NCBI GenBank assembly: GCA_964016885.1
Contig: OZ024745.1
Span: 56,268,800 to 56,332,799, forward strand
Length of the DNA stretch: 64,000 nt
DNA from: Eledone cirrhosa
Lineage: Eukaryota; Mollusca; Cephalopoda; Octopoda; Eledonidae
Direction: 5' to 3'
The translations under genes and the position numbers were made by a program. The notes beneath the pieces were generated by a model that worked only from the letters and a program-made list of their open reading frames with translations, made no database searches and was not told the origin of the DNA. Positions 53,420 to 63,489 of this stretch are shown piece after piece; positions within the stretch are counted from its first letter, which is position 1, and each line of letters starts with the position of its first letter.

Positions 53420-54060
53420 ACAATGTGAAATCTTAGATATCATCTGCATATCTTGAATTTCAACATGTTTCAAATGTCTCCATTCATTCCTAGCAGACCT
53501 TCTTTCTGCAATGATTCTGTTGGACAATTCATCTACATTATCATCCGGTTCTCAATCTTATCTCCAACTCTACCATGCTAACCAATAACAGTTGGTATAT
53601 TTGTAACATTCTTCAACTTTCATAGCCAAGTTATATCATATTTCAATGGGTTTTTGTTGGTCAAATTTTGTTTTTTTTCACTCTATTCTGGTTTCAAATG
53701 CACACAATGGACCTTTATCAGAATTTCTTTCTTGTCTTTATCCTTAACTATGATAGCTGGCTTATTGTATTCTATTTCTTTTTTATCAATCAGTATTGAA
53801 AGGCCCCACAACATCTTACAATTTGCAGATTCCAGCACATTCTCAGATTTATGGTTTTATCACCATTACCTTTGTCAAAACCCTATTCCTCACACAGCTT
53901 CCACAAGGTCATGTCTCAATATTGTGTGCTTATTCTGTGCAAAATTTGGAAACTTATTCCCAATATGGGTAATGATACCATTACTTTTCCCACAGTTTCT
54001 GCAAAGTAGTGAGAGATTTTGTTTGGGGGGGGGGGGGGGGGGGGGGTATGTGATTCCTGA
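53420..54060 (-). mobile_element. Decayed LINE polyprotein C-terminus
   Basis: The minus strand reads LLCRNCGKSNGIITHI, NKHTILRHDLVEAV, ENVLESANCKMLWGL, NKPAIIVKDKDKKE, then several stops and VTNIPTVIG. This matches the zinc-knuckle plus 'NKPDIVVKDK' C-terminal region seen in many invertebrate non-LTR polyproteins, with frame damage. A 20-base G run at 54026-54047 interrupts its upstream side. Confidence 0.6.
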
Positions 54061-55446
54061 CTTTGTTAGTACCACTGGCCCGATCTTGACTTCCTATAAT
54101 TGTATTTATTCATATCATTATCATCGTTGTGATTATTTTGTTATTATTTTTACTCATTTTATTACTATATCCTCGCTCTTTTACTTGATGTAAACCAGTA
54201 TTGTTTTTGTCCTATTGTCCCCTATGTCTTGGTCCGTATGGCGAATAAATAAAACTGTTGTCATCGTCTATGTTGCTGTTTTTATTCTTATTGCTATGGT
54301 TTTCTTGTTATCTATTAGCTTTTAAGAATTTCGAGAAAATATTTTGTATGCACCTGACTGAAATATTGTTAATGTAGTTTCTTTTATTTGGTGCTGATTA
54401 GTAATATAGAAATCTTGTTAACTTTAAAGTTTGCCTCATTTATGGGACTAAATCAAATTGTTTTAGTTTTGAAGATGGTGTTTTGAAATTTATAAATATT
54501 CAAAATATGGCATGATATTAAATCATCTAAAAACAGAGATATGTTGAACATAATTGCAAGAGAGATCAACAGGACAATGGCTGCTATCACCATCACAACC
54601 ATTCTCACTATCACTAGCATTAACAATGTTAACACTGGTAACAGCAAGTCTATTTCTTATTTCATTCCTTTCACTGACAACATGCATGCATTGCAAGAAA
54701 AATGGGAACTACAAGAACAGGAACAGGCACTGCTACTAAAAAAAAACTAATGGAGAAACTGAAGTAGTAGCAAAATCAGCTTTGTTGATTGGCAAAGTTT
54801 AAGTTTTAAGGGATAAAGTACATCACAATGGACTAAGCATTTTTACTGGTAAATTTGATGAGAATCCAAAAGGATGGTTTGTCCATCTGCTACTACAGGA
54901 GAAACTATCAAGGTGTCTCCATACTCCACATTTGAAAGGGCAATCTGGAGCATTCCTCATTTTCCCTATATCAAGGAGGCTGGGGTTGGGAATGGTATTT
55001 TACATATTAACTCTGAAATTAATAAATGAAACTTATCCTCAGTGGGATTTTAACTCAGACCTTATGGAGCCTGAGAAAATAATACAAGGCATTCTATCCT
55101 TCACTCTAATGACTATGCTAGTATGCCAGTGTTTTTATCAAATATTTTGAGAATTTTTATTTTAAATATATACTAACTTTTGCAAATTTGCATAAGTGAG
55201 CTCTATCATAAGTGTCCGCATGCTTTATGATCTTATTCAATGTTCTCAATATGACCAATAGGACCAGATAGAACACAATTATTTGACTCTGTTTTAGCAA
55301 ACAATGTTTTCAGAACATAGAAATATCATTAGTCACTGATCTTGACAGCATAGGGAATTAAAATATAAATTGGTGAAATTTATTAAATATTCATTTGTCA
55401 ACACAGACCACACTCTTTCAATTAAATAACACCTTATTATGCAGTA

Positions 55447-55575
55447 AATTGGCAGAGTTGTTAGAATGTCGGATAGAATGTTTCATGAAATTCATTCCAA
55501 CTCTCTGTAATCAAAACAACACCAAGACCCATATCAACTTTCATCCTTTTTTAGTTGATGAATAAAGTAAATTTT
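55447..55575 (+). mobile_element. Highly diverged tRNA-derived SINE
   Basis: TTGGCAGAGTTGTTAGAATG (A-box region), CAACTTTCATCC and GATGAATAAAGTA keep the order of the common SINE at low identity. Confidence 0.5.
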
Positions 55576-55801
55576 CAGTAGTGGGTTTGAGTTTTTCTCT
55601 ATATCTTTCCCTCCCTTCTTGTCTCTCAATCTTTCCGTTTTTCTCAGAATGCTTGCAGCACTGTTCATACCTGAAGAGGGTTTAAAATGCCACTATGACT
55701 CCAGCAGGAGTTAGGGTTCTGTATATATATATATATATATATAAATTATCTTATTCGTGAAACTGTCATATGTTTAAATATATACATATATATTAACTTA
55801 C

Positions 55802-55973
55802 CAAGAGTTTCACCCCAGCCTGTAATGTAACAATTATCATTTTCATCAAATGTTTCTTCCTGTCCAGGTAGACAAACTGTATTAACAAAATTCTCAAAAG
55901 GATTTACAGGCGCTGAAAGTTTCACCAGTGCGATATCATTTGGATAGCCACCAGCTGGGACATAATCTGGATG
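55802..55973 (-). CDS. S1A serine protease exon with catalytic Asp
   Basis: Between acceptor TTTTGACAG and donor GTAAGT, the exon reads HPDYVPAGGYPNDIALVKL, PVNPFENFVNTVCLPG and NCYITGWGETLG. Asp102 is in NDIAL, and Cys122 and Cys136 are present. Cys122 suggests a light-chain disulfide as in chymotrypsin or elastase. It is 172 bp, starting in phase 0 and ending one base into a Gly codon completed by the 46945-47081 exon. Confidence 0.93.
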
Positions 55974-56011
55974 CTGTCAAAAGATAGTCAAAGATATGTA
56001 CACACATACAC

Positions 56012-56052
<41 letters not shown>

Positions 56053-56093
56053 GATATTAACAAATGGAAACTATATTTATAAAACCATATTTA

Positions 56094-56154
56094 GTTCATT
56101 ATACTTATTTCAAGGACACCAAGTTAAATTATGGTGTGCTTTCATCAGATAAAA
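56094..56154 (-). ncRNA. Type I hammerhead ribozyme, left arm of P11
   Basis: Minus strand: TTTTAT, CTGATGA (56148-56142), stem II AAG/CTT, C-C mismatch, ACACCA/TGGTGT, GAAA (56111-56108), stem III ATA-AG-TAT, A at cleavage position 56100, then ATGAAC. Confidence 0.76.
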
Positions 56155-56267
56155 TATAATATAGAGCAGTTTTATAAATAAATATTGACATACCCTTAAA
56201 GAATGCAACCATTACTGTTGGAAGCTCCCGTATAGTAATGGTTGCATTCTTTAAGGGTATGTCAATA

Positions 56268-56328
56268 TTTTATCTGATGAAAGCACACCATAATTTAACT
56301 TGGTGTCCTTGAAATATGTATAATGAAA
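56268..56328 (+). ncRNA. Type I hammerhead ribozyme, right arm of P11
   Basis: CTGATGA is at 56274-56280 and GAAA at 56311-56314. Stem II is AAG/CTT, C-C mismatch, ACACCA/TGGTGT. Stem III is ATA-TG-TAT, A is at cleavage position 56322, and stem I pairs TTTTAT with ATGAAA (one G-U). This is the cleanest copy. Confidence 0.82.
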
Positions 56329-56558
56329 TAAATATGGTTTTATAAATATAGTTTCCATTTGTTAATATCGTATTTTTACTCCAATTATTTGTTGAGTGCT
56401 TTATATCAGTTATAAAAATATTTGCTTGTTGCATCCCAACAATTTAAATAGAACGTTTACATATATATATCAGAATACAATAAACAACAACGCAGGAGTA
56501 CAAGTTACAAATGGTATTAGGTTCATGTTTAGTGAGAGTGAGATATATATATACATAT

Positions 56559-56598
<40 letters not shown>

Positions 56599-56984
56599 TT
56601 ATATATTGTTATATTTGGAGATGGTCATGTTGTCAATATTGCCAATAGAAAGATAGAAAGAAACACATGCACCATATAATTTTCACTTTATCGTTGTCTG
56701 TCATACATGCACACACATATATATACACATAAATATGTATATATATATATATATATAAATATACACATAAATATGGATACACATATATATATATATAAGA
56801 AAATGTTAAACCCCAACGGCAGAGCTCAAGCCGTTTCGACAGCTATTTCTAAGAATTGAGTACTCTGGTGCGTTATGGTCCATCTGGTTCCTTACCATGC
56901 TTCCTTCATTATATATATATATATATATATAATAACCTAATAATCTGGATTAATTATTTAACTCCAGAAGAAATCCTCCCTTTA

Positions 56985-58269
56985 ATAAAAACTTTGGACA
57001 TTTAACTAAAACGAATAAACTAAAATTCGAAAGAAACCCTTATCGAGGCCAGGGACACCTTATCAACCTTAAGAATAAAATTAATGACCTTAATTCTTCT
57101 AAAAACGTTTTAGTTCATTCTGACAAAACTAATAATTTATATGGCATAAGTAAGGATAAATATAATAACCTTATCCTTAAAGAACTAAGAAAAAATTATC
57201 ATAAAACTACGCACGATAATCTGGACTCTATCAATAGAGAAGCATATGAGATAATAACCAACCTCGGAATTGAGAAAAAAAGAGAACCCTTCTTCCCAAG
57301 AACTCCGAGGATTAGTATGAAGGATCATAAAATAAATTTTCGAACGGACTTGCCTGTAAGACTAATTGCCCCTTCTAAATCTGACCTAGGGGTTGTTAGT
57401 AAATTCATCTTGGATAGTATTATCCCACAGGTTCGGTATAAATCTCAACTAAATTTATGGTTGGGTTCATCTGATGTAATAGACTGGTTCAACGACCTAA
57501 AGAATAAAAACAAACTGAAATTTATTCAATTAGACATCGTTAGCTATTACTCTTCCATTTCTCCTTCACTCCTAAGGCTCTCTCATATGCGTTAAAATAT
57601 ACGGATATTACTAGTGAAGAAATAAACATCATTCTCACCGCTAGGAAAACCATCTTGGAATTTAAGAATGAATATTGGACAAGAGCGGATACTTCCAACA
57701 ATTTCGACATCACCATGGGTTCGTCGGATTCAGCTCAACTGACTGACTCAGTTGGAATTTTCATCTTGAATTCTTTAAACCGGAAAATTCACCAACTCTC
57801 CAGTGGGATTTATCATGATGATGCCCTTTTTACTGTCTCTAATTGTAACAATGTAAACTTTAATATAATTAAGAAAAATATACTTGATCTATTTAAGCAT
57901 CTTAACCTAAAATTTGAATTCAAGAATAATGATAAACTAGCAAATTTCCTTGATATATCCCTTAATCTAGATACCGGCCTATATTACCCATATCATAAGG
58001 ATAACGAGAACTTAAATTACGTTAAATTTAAATCTAACCACCCTAATAATGTTAAAACTGCTATAGTTAAAAGTGTAGAAAAAAGAATTTCTAATTTATC
58101 CTCTAATAAAGATATCTTCGAAGCTAATGCCAACTATTATAATAATGCCCTATCTAGGGCTGGATATCTAGACAAAATTAGGTATACTAAAGAACTTAAC
58201 CTTGACAGAGCTTATAATAACTCTAGTAATAATCATACTGCTAACAAAAGGAGGAGACCTAGATATTAA
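56985..58269 (+). pseudogene. Penelope-like reverse transcriptase (frameshifted)
   Basis: It reads NVLVHSDKTNNLYG, RISMKDHKINFRTDLPVRLI, PSKSDLGVVSKFILD, KFIQLDIVSYYSSIS, then after a one-base loss near 57571 continues KYTDITSEEINIILTARK, GSSDSAQLTDSVGIF and the RT signature GIYHDDALFTV (about 57808-57840). His replaces the Arg of YRDD seen in the 36-38 kb PLE. The codon usage is far more AT-rich than in that element, so the two are different subfamilies. The frame ends at 58269. Confidence 0.9.
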
Positions 58270-58359
58270 AATATCCTTTGGTAGTACGCTCCCTTTTCTC
58301 TTTCCGTTATTAATAATATCCCTTAATTATTTTTAGGGCATTACATAACAGCTTCCCTC

Positions 58360-59141
58360 CTTCACATATATATAGCAAGATTTTCAATAGGCATACTCTT
58401 AAATTCTCATATTCTAATACTTCGAACATTTCTAAAATTATCTCAAGATATAATTCTAAAATATTAAATAATAACTCATATGCATCCAACCATGAGAGTC
58501 ATAATAATAACACTATAAGGCCCGACGTCAATGTAAACTCTAGACAAAATAACACAAGTATAAATACGACGTCAAATGTAACTTTGAGGAATGCATCAAA
58601 TAGTAATGTAAATCTGGAAACTTTAGCACCTCCTTTAGTTAATTCCACCACTCCAGTTCCTAATATAATTAATCCTGGACCATCTGCTAATAACTCTGTA
58701 AATAATCTTAACCGTAAATGCAACTATCCTATTAGAACTAATTGTCTTCTTAATAATTTCTGTCTCGATAAAAACCTAGTATACGAATGTAAAGTGGTAA
58801 CTAGTACCAATACCTATACCTACATTGGCTCTACTTCTACCTCCTTTAAAGCAAGATTCTATAATCATTCTTCTACGTTTAAATCTCCACTTAAAAGGAC
58901 CAGCGCTGCACTCTCAGAACTTATTTGGTCCTTAAAAGACAAAAACATAAATTACGAAATTTCTTGGCGTAAAATCTACAATGCATCTCCATACTCCAAT
59001 GCTTCCATATCTAGTGTTTGTAATTTATGTCTAGTTGAAAAATTTACCATTATTTCGAATTTCAATACAATAATAAATCGAAGAACCGATTTATTTGGAC
59101 TTTGTAATCATAAATCCTACAAGACTTTTCACAAAGTATAG
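58360..59141 (+). pseudogene. Penelope-like GIY-YIG endonuclease domain
   Basis: It reads SKIFNRHTLKFSYSNTSN, a low-complexity Asn/Ser-rich linker, RKCNYP and DKNLVYECKV with paired Cys, YTYIGSTSTSFKARFYNH, ALSELIWSLKDK, SVCNLCLVEKF and INRRTDLFGLCNHKS, then TAG. It belongs downstream of the RT at 56985-58269 but is separated by stops in 58270-58360. Confidence 0.9.
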
Positions 59142-59875
59142 AGCTGATGTCCTATAACATATTCCACAAGTCACGGTTATCTTTACACATCTTTCATTAT
59201 ATTCTACAATGTATTAATTTGGTTTTCTAATCTTTTTTTCTATAGCCTTAGATTTTCGCTCAAACTTTTGATTTTGTTAACAAATTATGACGTCATATGT
59301 CATTCTACGTTTATAAACCTTTCTAGCAATTTATTTTATTTACTTGTTGATATAGAATAAAAATGAAATAGTATACGCCACATATATAGATTTTTACTAG
59401 AAATTATTAATTTTGACATGGATAGACTATTTTTATTTTTATTTTATTTTATAAAAATCCTTTTTTTATATTTATTTATTTTTTTATATTTATTTTATTT
59501 TATTTTATTTTATTTTATTAATACATTTTTAGACTTCTAAATCCAATTTTCAGTATTTAAATCCAATACAAAATATTATACCCAGTTTCTATATTTAGAC
59601 GTCTAACATTTGAATACCGTCTATAATATTCGCACATACACCTCATCAATTTACTTTTTAACCATTATTTACAGCTGTTTTCATTTTGACAGCATTCCTG
59701 ATCAAAAGTCTCTCTCTCTTTTTTTTTTCTTCTTTTTTCTCCTCTTTCTTTTTCCTTTTTCTCCTTTTCTTTCCTTTTCCTCTATTTTCCTATCTATTTC
59801 TTACTATAGTATCATATGTAGACTTAGCACTTTCCTGTAAACAGGTGCTATTATGCCTCATATCATGTTACCGTA

Positions 59876-59950
59876 TTTTATCTGTTGAGAACACATTTTT
59901 GTCCCAGGATGATTTTGTATTCGAAATGCGCATAATAAAATATATGGAAC
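59876..59950 (+). ncRNA. Decayed hammerhead in the PLE 3' region
   Basis: Stem I TTTTAT/ATAAAA, GAAA (59933-59936), stem III ATG-CG-CAT and A17 are intact, but the core reads CTGTTGA (59882-59888), altering invariant A6. It is the P2-family ribozyme. Confidence 0.6.
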
Positions 59951-59999
59951 TCTTTTAATCATCTTTTAATTTCTTCTTTATATATATATATATACACCT

Positions 60000-60470
60000 C
60001 TCCAAGACAATGTCACTGGACCGAGATCTTTGGCGCTACACAGTAATACAGAAGACCCACCTTACCTAAGTACAAAGTGAAACCTACTACAGTCAGTAGG
60101 CACCTCTAACAAAAATACACCCCCGTCCTACTACCCCCACCCCATCCACACCACCCCTTTCAATGCAAAGTTATGTTGGTACCACAACATCCAGTCCGAA
60201 AACAAATGAGGCCATGTAGGTGTCACGACAAAAAACACACAGTCCACGCTGTAATGTGGCCGTGTAGGTAACATGGTAAAAACCTCCCTGTCCACACTGT
60301 AAACGTGGTTGGTGTTAGGAAGGGCATCCAGCCGTAGAAAACCCGCCAGACAGTCCTATGCGAGCAAGACAACCACTCTTGCCTCAAGTGGGAAAACTCC
60401 TGTCCAAACCCATGCAAGCGTGGAAGATGGACGTTAAACGATGATGATGATGATGATGATGATATATATA
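60000..60470 (+). mobile_element. RTE-like LINE 3' end, 5'-truncated
   Basis: The first bases encode the same C-terminus as the 41979-42305 frame (KTMSLDRDLWRY), then stop, then the same 3' UTR ending in (GAT)n. Confidence 0.87.
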
Positions 60471-60559
60471 TATATATATATTAATAATAATAAATTTGAA
60501 GACTAAAATCCAAAGAGGGCTCGATAAGGATAAATATATATCAAATATAAAAGAACCGT

Positions 60560-60732
60560 AGAGCAAATATTTATTAAAATAACAGATTAAAGTTTAAGCA
60601 AAGAATCGCTGCTTTCACCCTTAACGGGATCTTCTGAAACTAACCTAGGTTAGTTTTAGAAGATTAAGGGTGAAAGCAGCGATTCTTTGCTTAAACTTTA
60701 ATCTGTTATTTTAATAAATATATATATATATA
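60560..60732. repeat. 173-bp palindrome P12
   Basis: Perfectly mirrored arms (CAAAGAATCGCTGCTTTCACC and complement) around CCTAGG at 60644-60649. Inside the left arm the minus strand has CAGAAGA, CCC/GGG hairpin, GAAA, which is one base off a hammerhead core. Confidence 0.9.
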
Positions 60733-60869
60733 TTATATAAATATAAATTAGCGAGAATCGTATTTCGGCTTAGGAATTAACGAAAACAACTTCCGAGATG
60801 TGTGGCAAGCACTCAATGATTCAGATGAACCAGAGCTACAACATACGTTAAAGGCCAAACACACTGAGA

Positions 60870-60990
60870 CTAGTTACGTCCCTTTACGGTCTGAGTTCAA
60901 ATCCCGCCGAGGTTGACTTTACCTTTCATCCTTACGGGGTCGATAAAATAAAGTACCAGTAATTGCTGGTCTTGTGCCTAAAGTAGAAAC

Positions 60991-60998
<8 letters not shown>
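60870..60998 (+). mobile_element. tRNA-derived SINE, lacking most of its head
   Basis: B-box GAGTTCAAATCCCGCC, body and tail are present, ending at a (TA)n run. Confidence 0.82.
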
Positions 60999-61026
<28 letters not shown>

Positions 61027-62487
61027 CAATGAAAATGGTTTAAACATGACCAGAGAGCATATATGTCTTATAATAGTGCATGTGAATAAGTTTGTGATAA
61101 AGTTGAAATAATATTTACATGTATAAGATTACAATTGTCCTTGATGTTCTGATAGACACCTTGTTTAATCTATTGAATTCTTTCTCCATAACAGAATGGA
61201 AAATAATTTGACTAGTTAGGTCTTATTTTTACTGGCTCATCAAAGGTGTTTACATTAGGCATTCTACTGAGAAAGTTGTTAGATTATGTAGGCTATTAAA
61301 AACTCTGATGCATAACAAGCACCTTTTTCTAATTTGTATATCTGTATTGTTCAAGTCACATATATATTAACTTAAATACTGCCGCATGTTTGTGAATATT
61401 GTGTAAATAAACTATTCTATCAGTTTTACTGAAAGTCACCAGTAATCCACCCGGTAAATATCAAGTAGTTCACTAATCAGGTTGATGCAGGCTTTCAGTA
61501 GCCAGAAAAGATGTATGAATCTTCAAGTAGATGATCCACTGCCTTTAAGGTTTCAGTTGACTACTCAGACAAAATGGTTAAAGGCTATTATTTATTGTGG
61601 TCAGCTATTATTATAGTCATCTTCACAGGATGACAACATTTCAAATACACACACACACATATATATATACACATGTGTTTATACATCAGTTTGTGAGAGA
61701 AAGATATACAAATCAGCAGTACATTAATTTTAGTAGAAATAGAATTACATGTGTATTCCTGTCAAAAGTTAATGAGTCTAAGATAACATAATACTGATCT
61801 TAATATGAAGTTATGGTAATACTGACCATGAAACCCTGCACACTAAGCTAAGCCTGCACTAGCAGAAACAATGTTATTGATTGATTCTTCACAAACACTT
61901 CATATTTTTCAGATATTTGTGCATCCTTCTTCTCTAAATATATTTGTTTGTTTTTGATAGAATAGTTTTGGTTTTGTGTGCTGATCAAATATCCTTCTAA
62001 CTCAGCTTTGAGGCTTAGTATTTTTGTTACGAGCAATGTTTCTTTATCCCACCGTAGGTATACTGCAGTATTCAATATATTGTATGTTTCAAAGCAACGC
62101 CTAGAGATGATGATATAGTACATATTTGATCTTTAAAATTGTGTTACACAAATGCATAAAATACTCGTGTCCATATACGAGTAAGCAATGAAGTCCTCTA
62201 TATAAAAATAACATTCATACATCCCTCAACAACAGCATCAATTTCATAAAATGAAGGAAACACTGAATAATTTTATATTACAGCTAGTTTATCTGAGAAG
62301 GACTAGAACGTCTGATACTGTAAGTTTAAACCATCATGGCTGACCTACTCCTACACAACAGCACCAGCAACAATATCAACAATAATATTAAAACATTAAC
62401 AACAAGAGCTATTATGTTTATATATACTTAAAAACACAAATATACTAATATTCAAAGGAATTTTAATTAAAATATCTTACTACTTAC

Positions 62488-62590
62488 GCTTATTATTTCA
62501 TCCACAGATCTATATACTTCAAATCCCGAATCATTGATCAGGTCATTGTCAGCTAATACCACTTGGAATATATGAGGGCTGTTGAATGTA
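62488..62590 (-). CDS. S1A serine protease exon upstream of the catalytic Asp exon
   Basis: Acceptor TTTCCACAG and donor GTAAGT bound 103 bp reading TFNSPHIFQVVLADNDL, INDSGFEVYRSVDEIIS. The segment corresponds to the part of chymotrypsin-like domains between the catalytic His and Asp (VVLADNDL resembling the usual VxLGDHDL). It ends in phase 0, and HPDY of the next exon continues it. The His57 exon must lie further upstream, probably beyond the right edge. Confidence 0.88.
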
Positions 62591-62710
62591 CTGTGGAAAT
62601 ATATAATATACATGTAGAGAATAAAAACATTCAATTCAACCATAATTGTGAGTGGATGTGGGTGGGGGTGGTATGTATGTGTGTATTTATATATATATGA
62701 GTGAGTATAT

Positions 62711-62990
62711 ATCATCATCATCACCATCACCGTTTTACGTCCGTTCTTCAACGCTAGCATGGGTTAGACGGGTTGTCCTGTTGTGGGCAATAGCCGGTCG
62801 GCTGACCATGTCTTGCTCATACGGGAACTGATTCTGGCTTGATTTCTACAGCTGGATGCCCTTCCTAACACCAACCTCATTTACAGTGAGTGCTGGGCTC
62901 ATTTTTCCGTGGCGCCTACACATCCACTTTACAGTGTCGGTTGGGTGCATTTTTGCCGTGGCACCTCCACGACCACTTTGCAGTGGGAAG
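62711..62990 (-). mobile_element. SINE second type, 3' half
   Basis: The minus strand ends GCTAGCGTTGAAGAACGGACG, GTAAAACGG, (GAT)n, and upstream carries GTTGGTGTTAGGAAGGGCAT. Confidence 0.82.
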
Positions 62991-63021
62991 GAGTGGGGGC
63001 ATATTGTCTCTCTCTCTATAC

Positions 63022-63412
63022 ATATATACATAGAATAAAAAATGCAAAGTAGTTTCAGATGTTATTCAAGTCCTTCAATGATAATACTGTGATACATATT
63101 TCAATGACCACAGTGGTGACCCTCCTCGGTGCACCCAGTGTCGCGACACCATCAGACAGCCTCCTACATAATAAGGTTATGTTCCCTTGTAGGGAGTGGA
63201 CGAAGGACCTGCTTTGTCCGTTCCCTTGTCGATTCAATTTGGATTACCTCGGGAACATAACCTCATTATGTAAGATCCGTTCAATGATGTCACGACACTG
63301 GGCTCACCGAAGAGGGTCACCACTGTCGTCACTGAAACATGCATCACAGCATAAAGGACCCAAATAACATCTGAAACCACTTTGCATTTCTTATTCTAAA
63401 TATACTCCATCA
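63022..63412. repeat. Palindrome P13, short relative of P10
   Basis: It is bounded by ATGCAAAGTAGTTTCAGATG and its complement. Arms carry P10-family hammerhead sequence. The minus-strand left copy has CTGATGG (A9 changed) and the right copy CAATGATG, so both cores are broken. Confidence 0.82.
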
Positions 63413-63489
63413 CTGCTATGTTGAAAAAGTACGTCGAGTGCTCGAATCGAATTGCAACAAAGTTAACCTTATGTATATATATATATACA

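Larger units (their letters stand above)
47082..55801 (-). other. Protease intron, 8.7 kb, filled with repeats
   Basis: It contains SINEs at 47485, 51133 and 51757, a LINE 3' end at 52421, LINE coding remains at 53420-54060, a diverged SINE near 55447, and a PLE-type hairpin at 50474-50503. 47666-50470 and 54070-55440 show no gene I can support. A 64-codon minus frame at 49675-49869 is unassigned. Confidence 0.8.
56051..56371. repeat. 321-bp palindrome P11 with a hammerhead in each arm
   Basis: Arms mirror about 56211 (landmarks sum to 112422), with ends ACGATATTAACAAATGG and complement. The outer 60 bp belong to the P1/P6 family. Confidence 0.9.
56805..59975 (+). mobile_element. Penelope-like element, second subfamily
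   Basis: The left boundary region has the PLE hairpin in reverse orientation (56809-56838) and GAGTACTCTGGTGCGTTATGG, which matches 36350-36375 of the other PLE. Coding sequence follows (56985-59141). The 3' part (59857-59970) matches the arms of palindrome P2 and includes a decayed hammerhead. Confidence 0.85.
55974..62487 (-). other. Protease intron, 6.5 kb, containing a PLE
   Basis: It holds palindromes P11 and P12, a plus-strand PLE (56805-59975), an RTE-like LINE tail (60000-60470) and a SINE (60870-60998). 61000-62480 has no gene or repeat I can name. Confidence 0.8.

Noticed and set aside
53654..54193. 179-codon plus-strand frame with a Gly run
   Set aside because: It is the antisense of the decayed LINE domain plus a G homopolymer.
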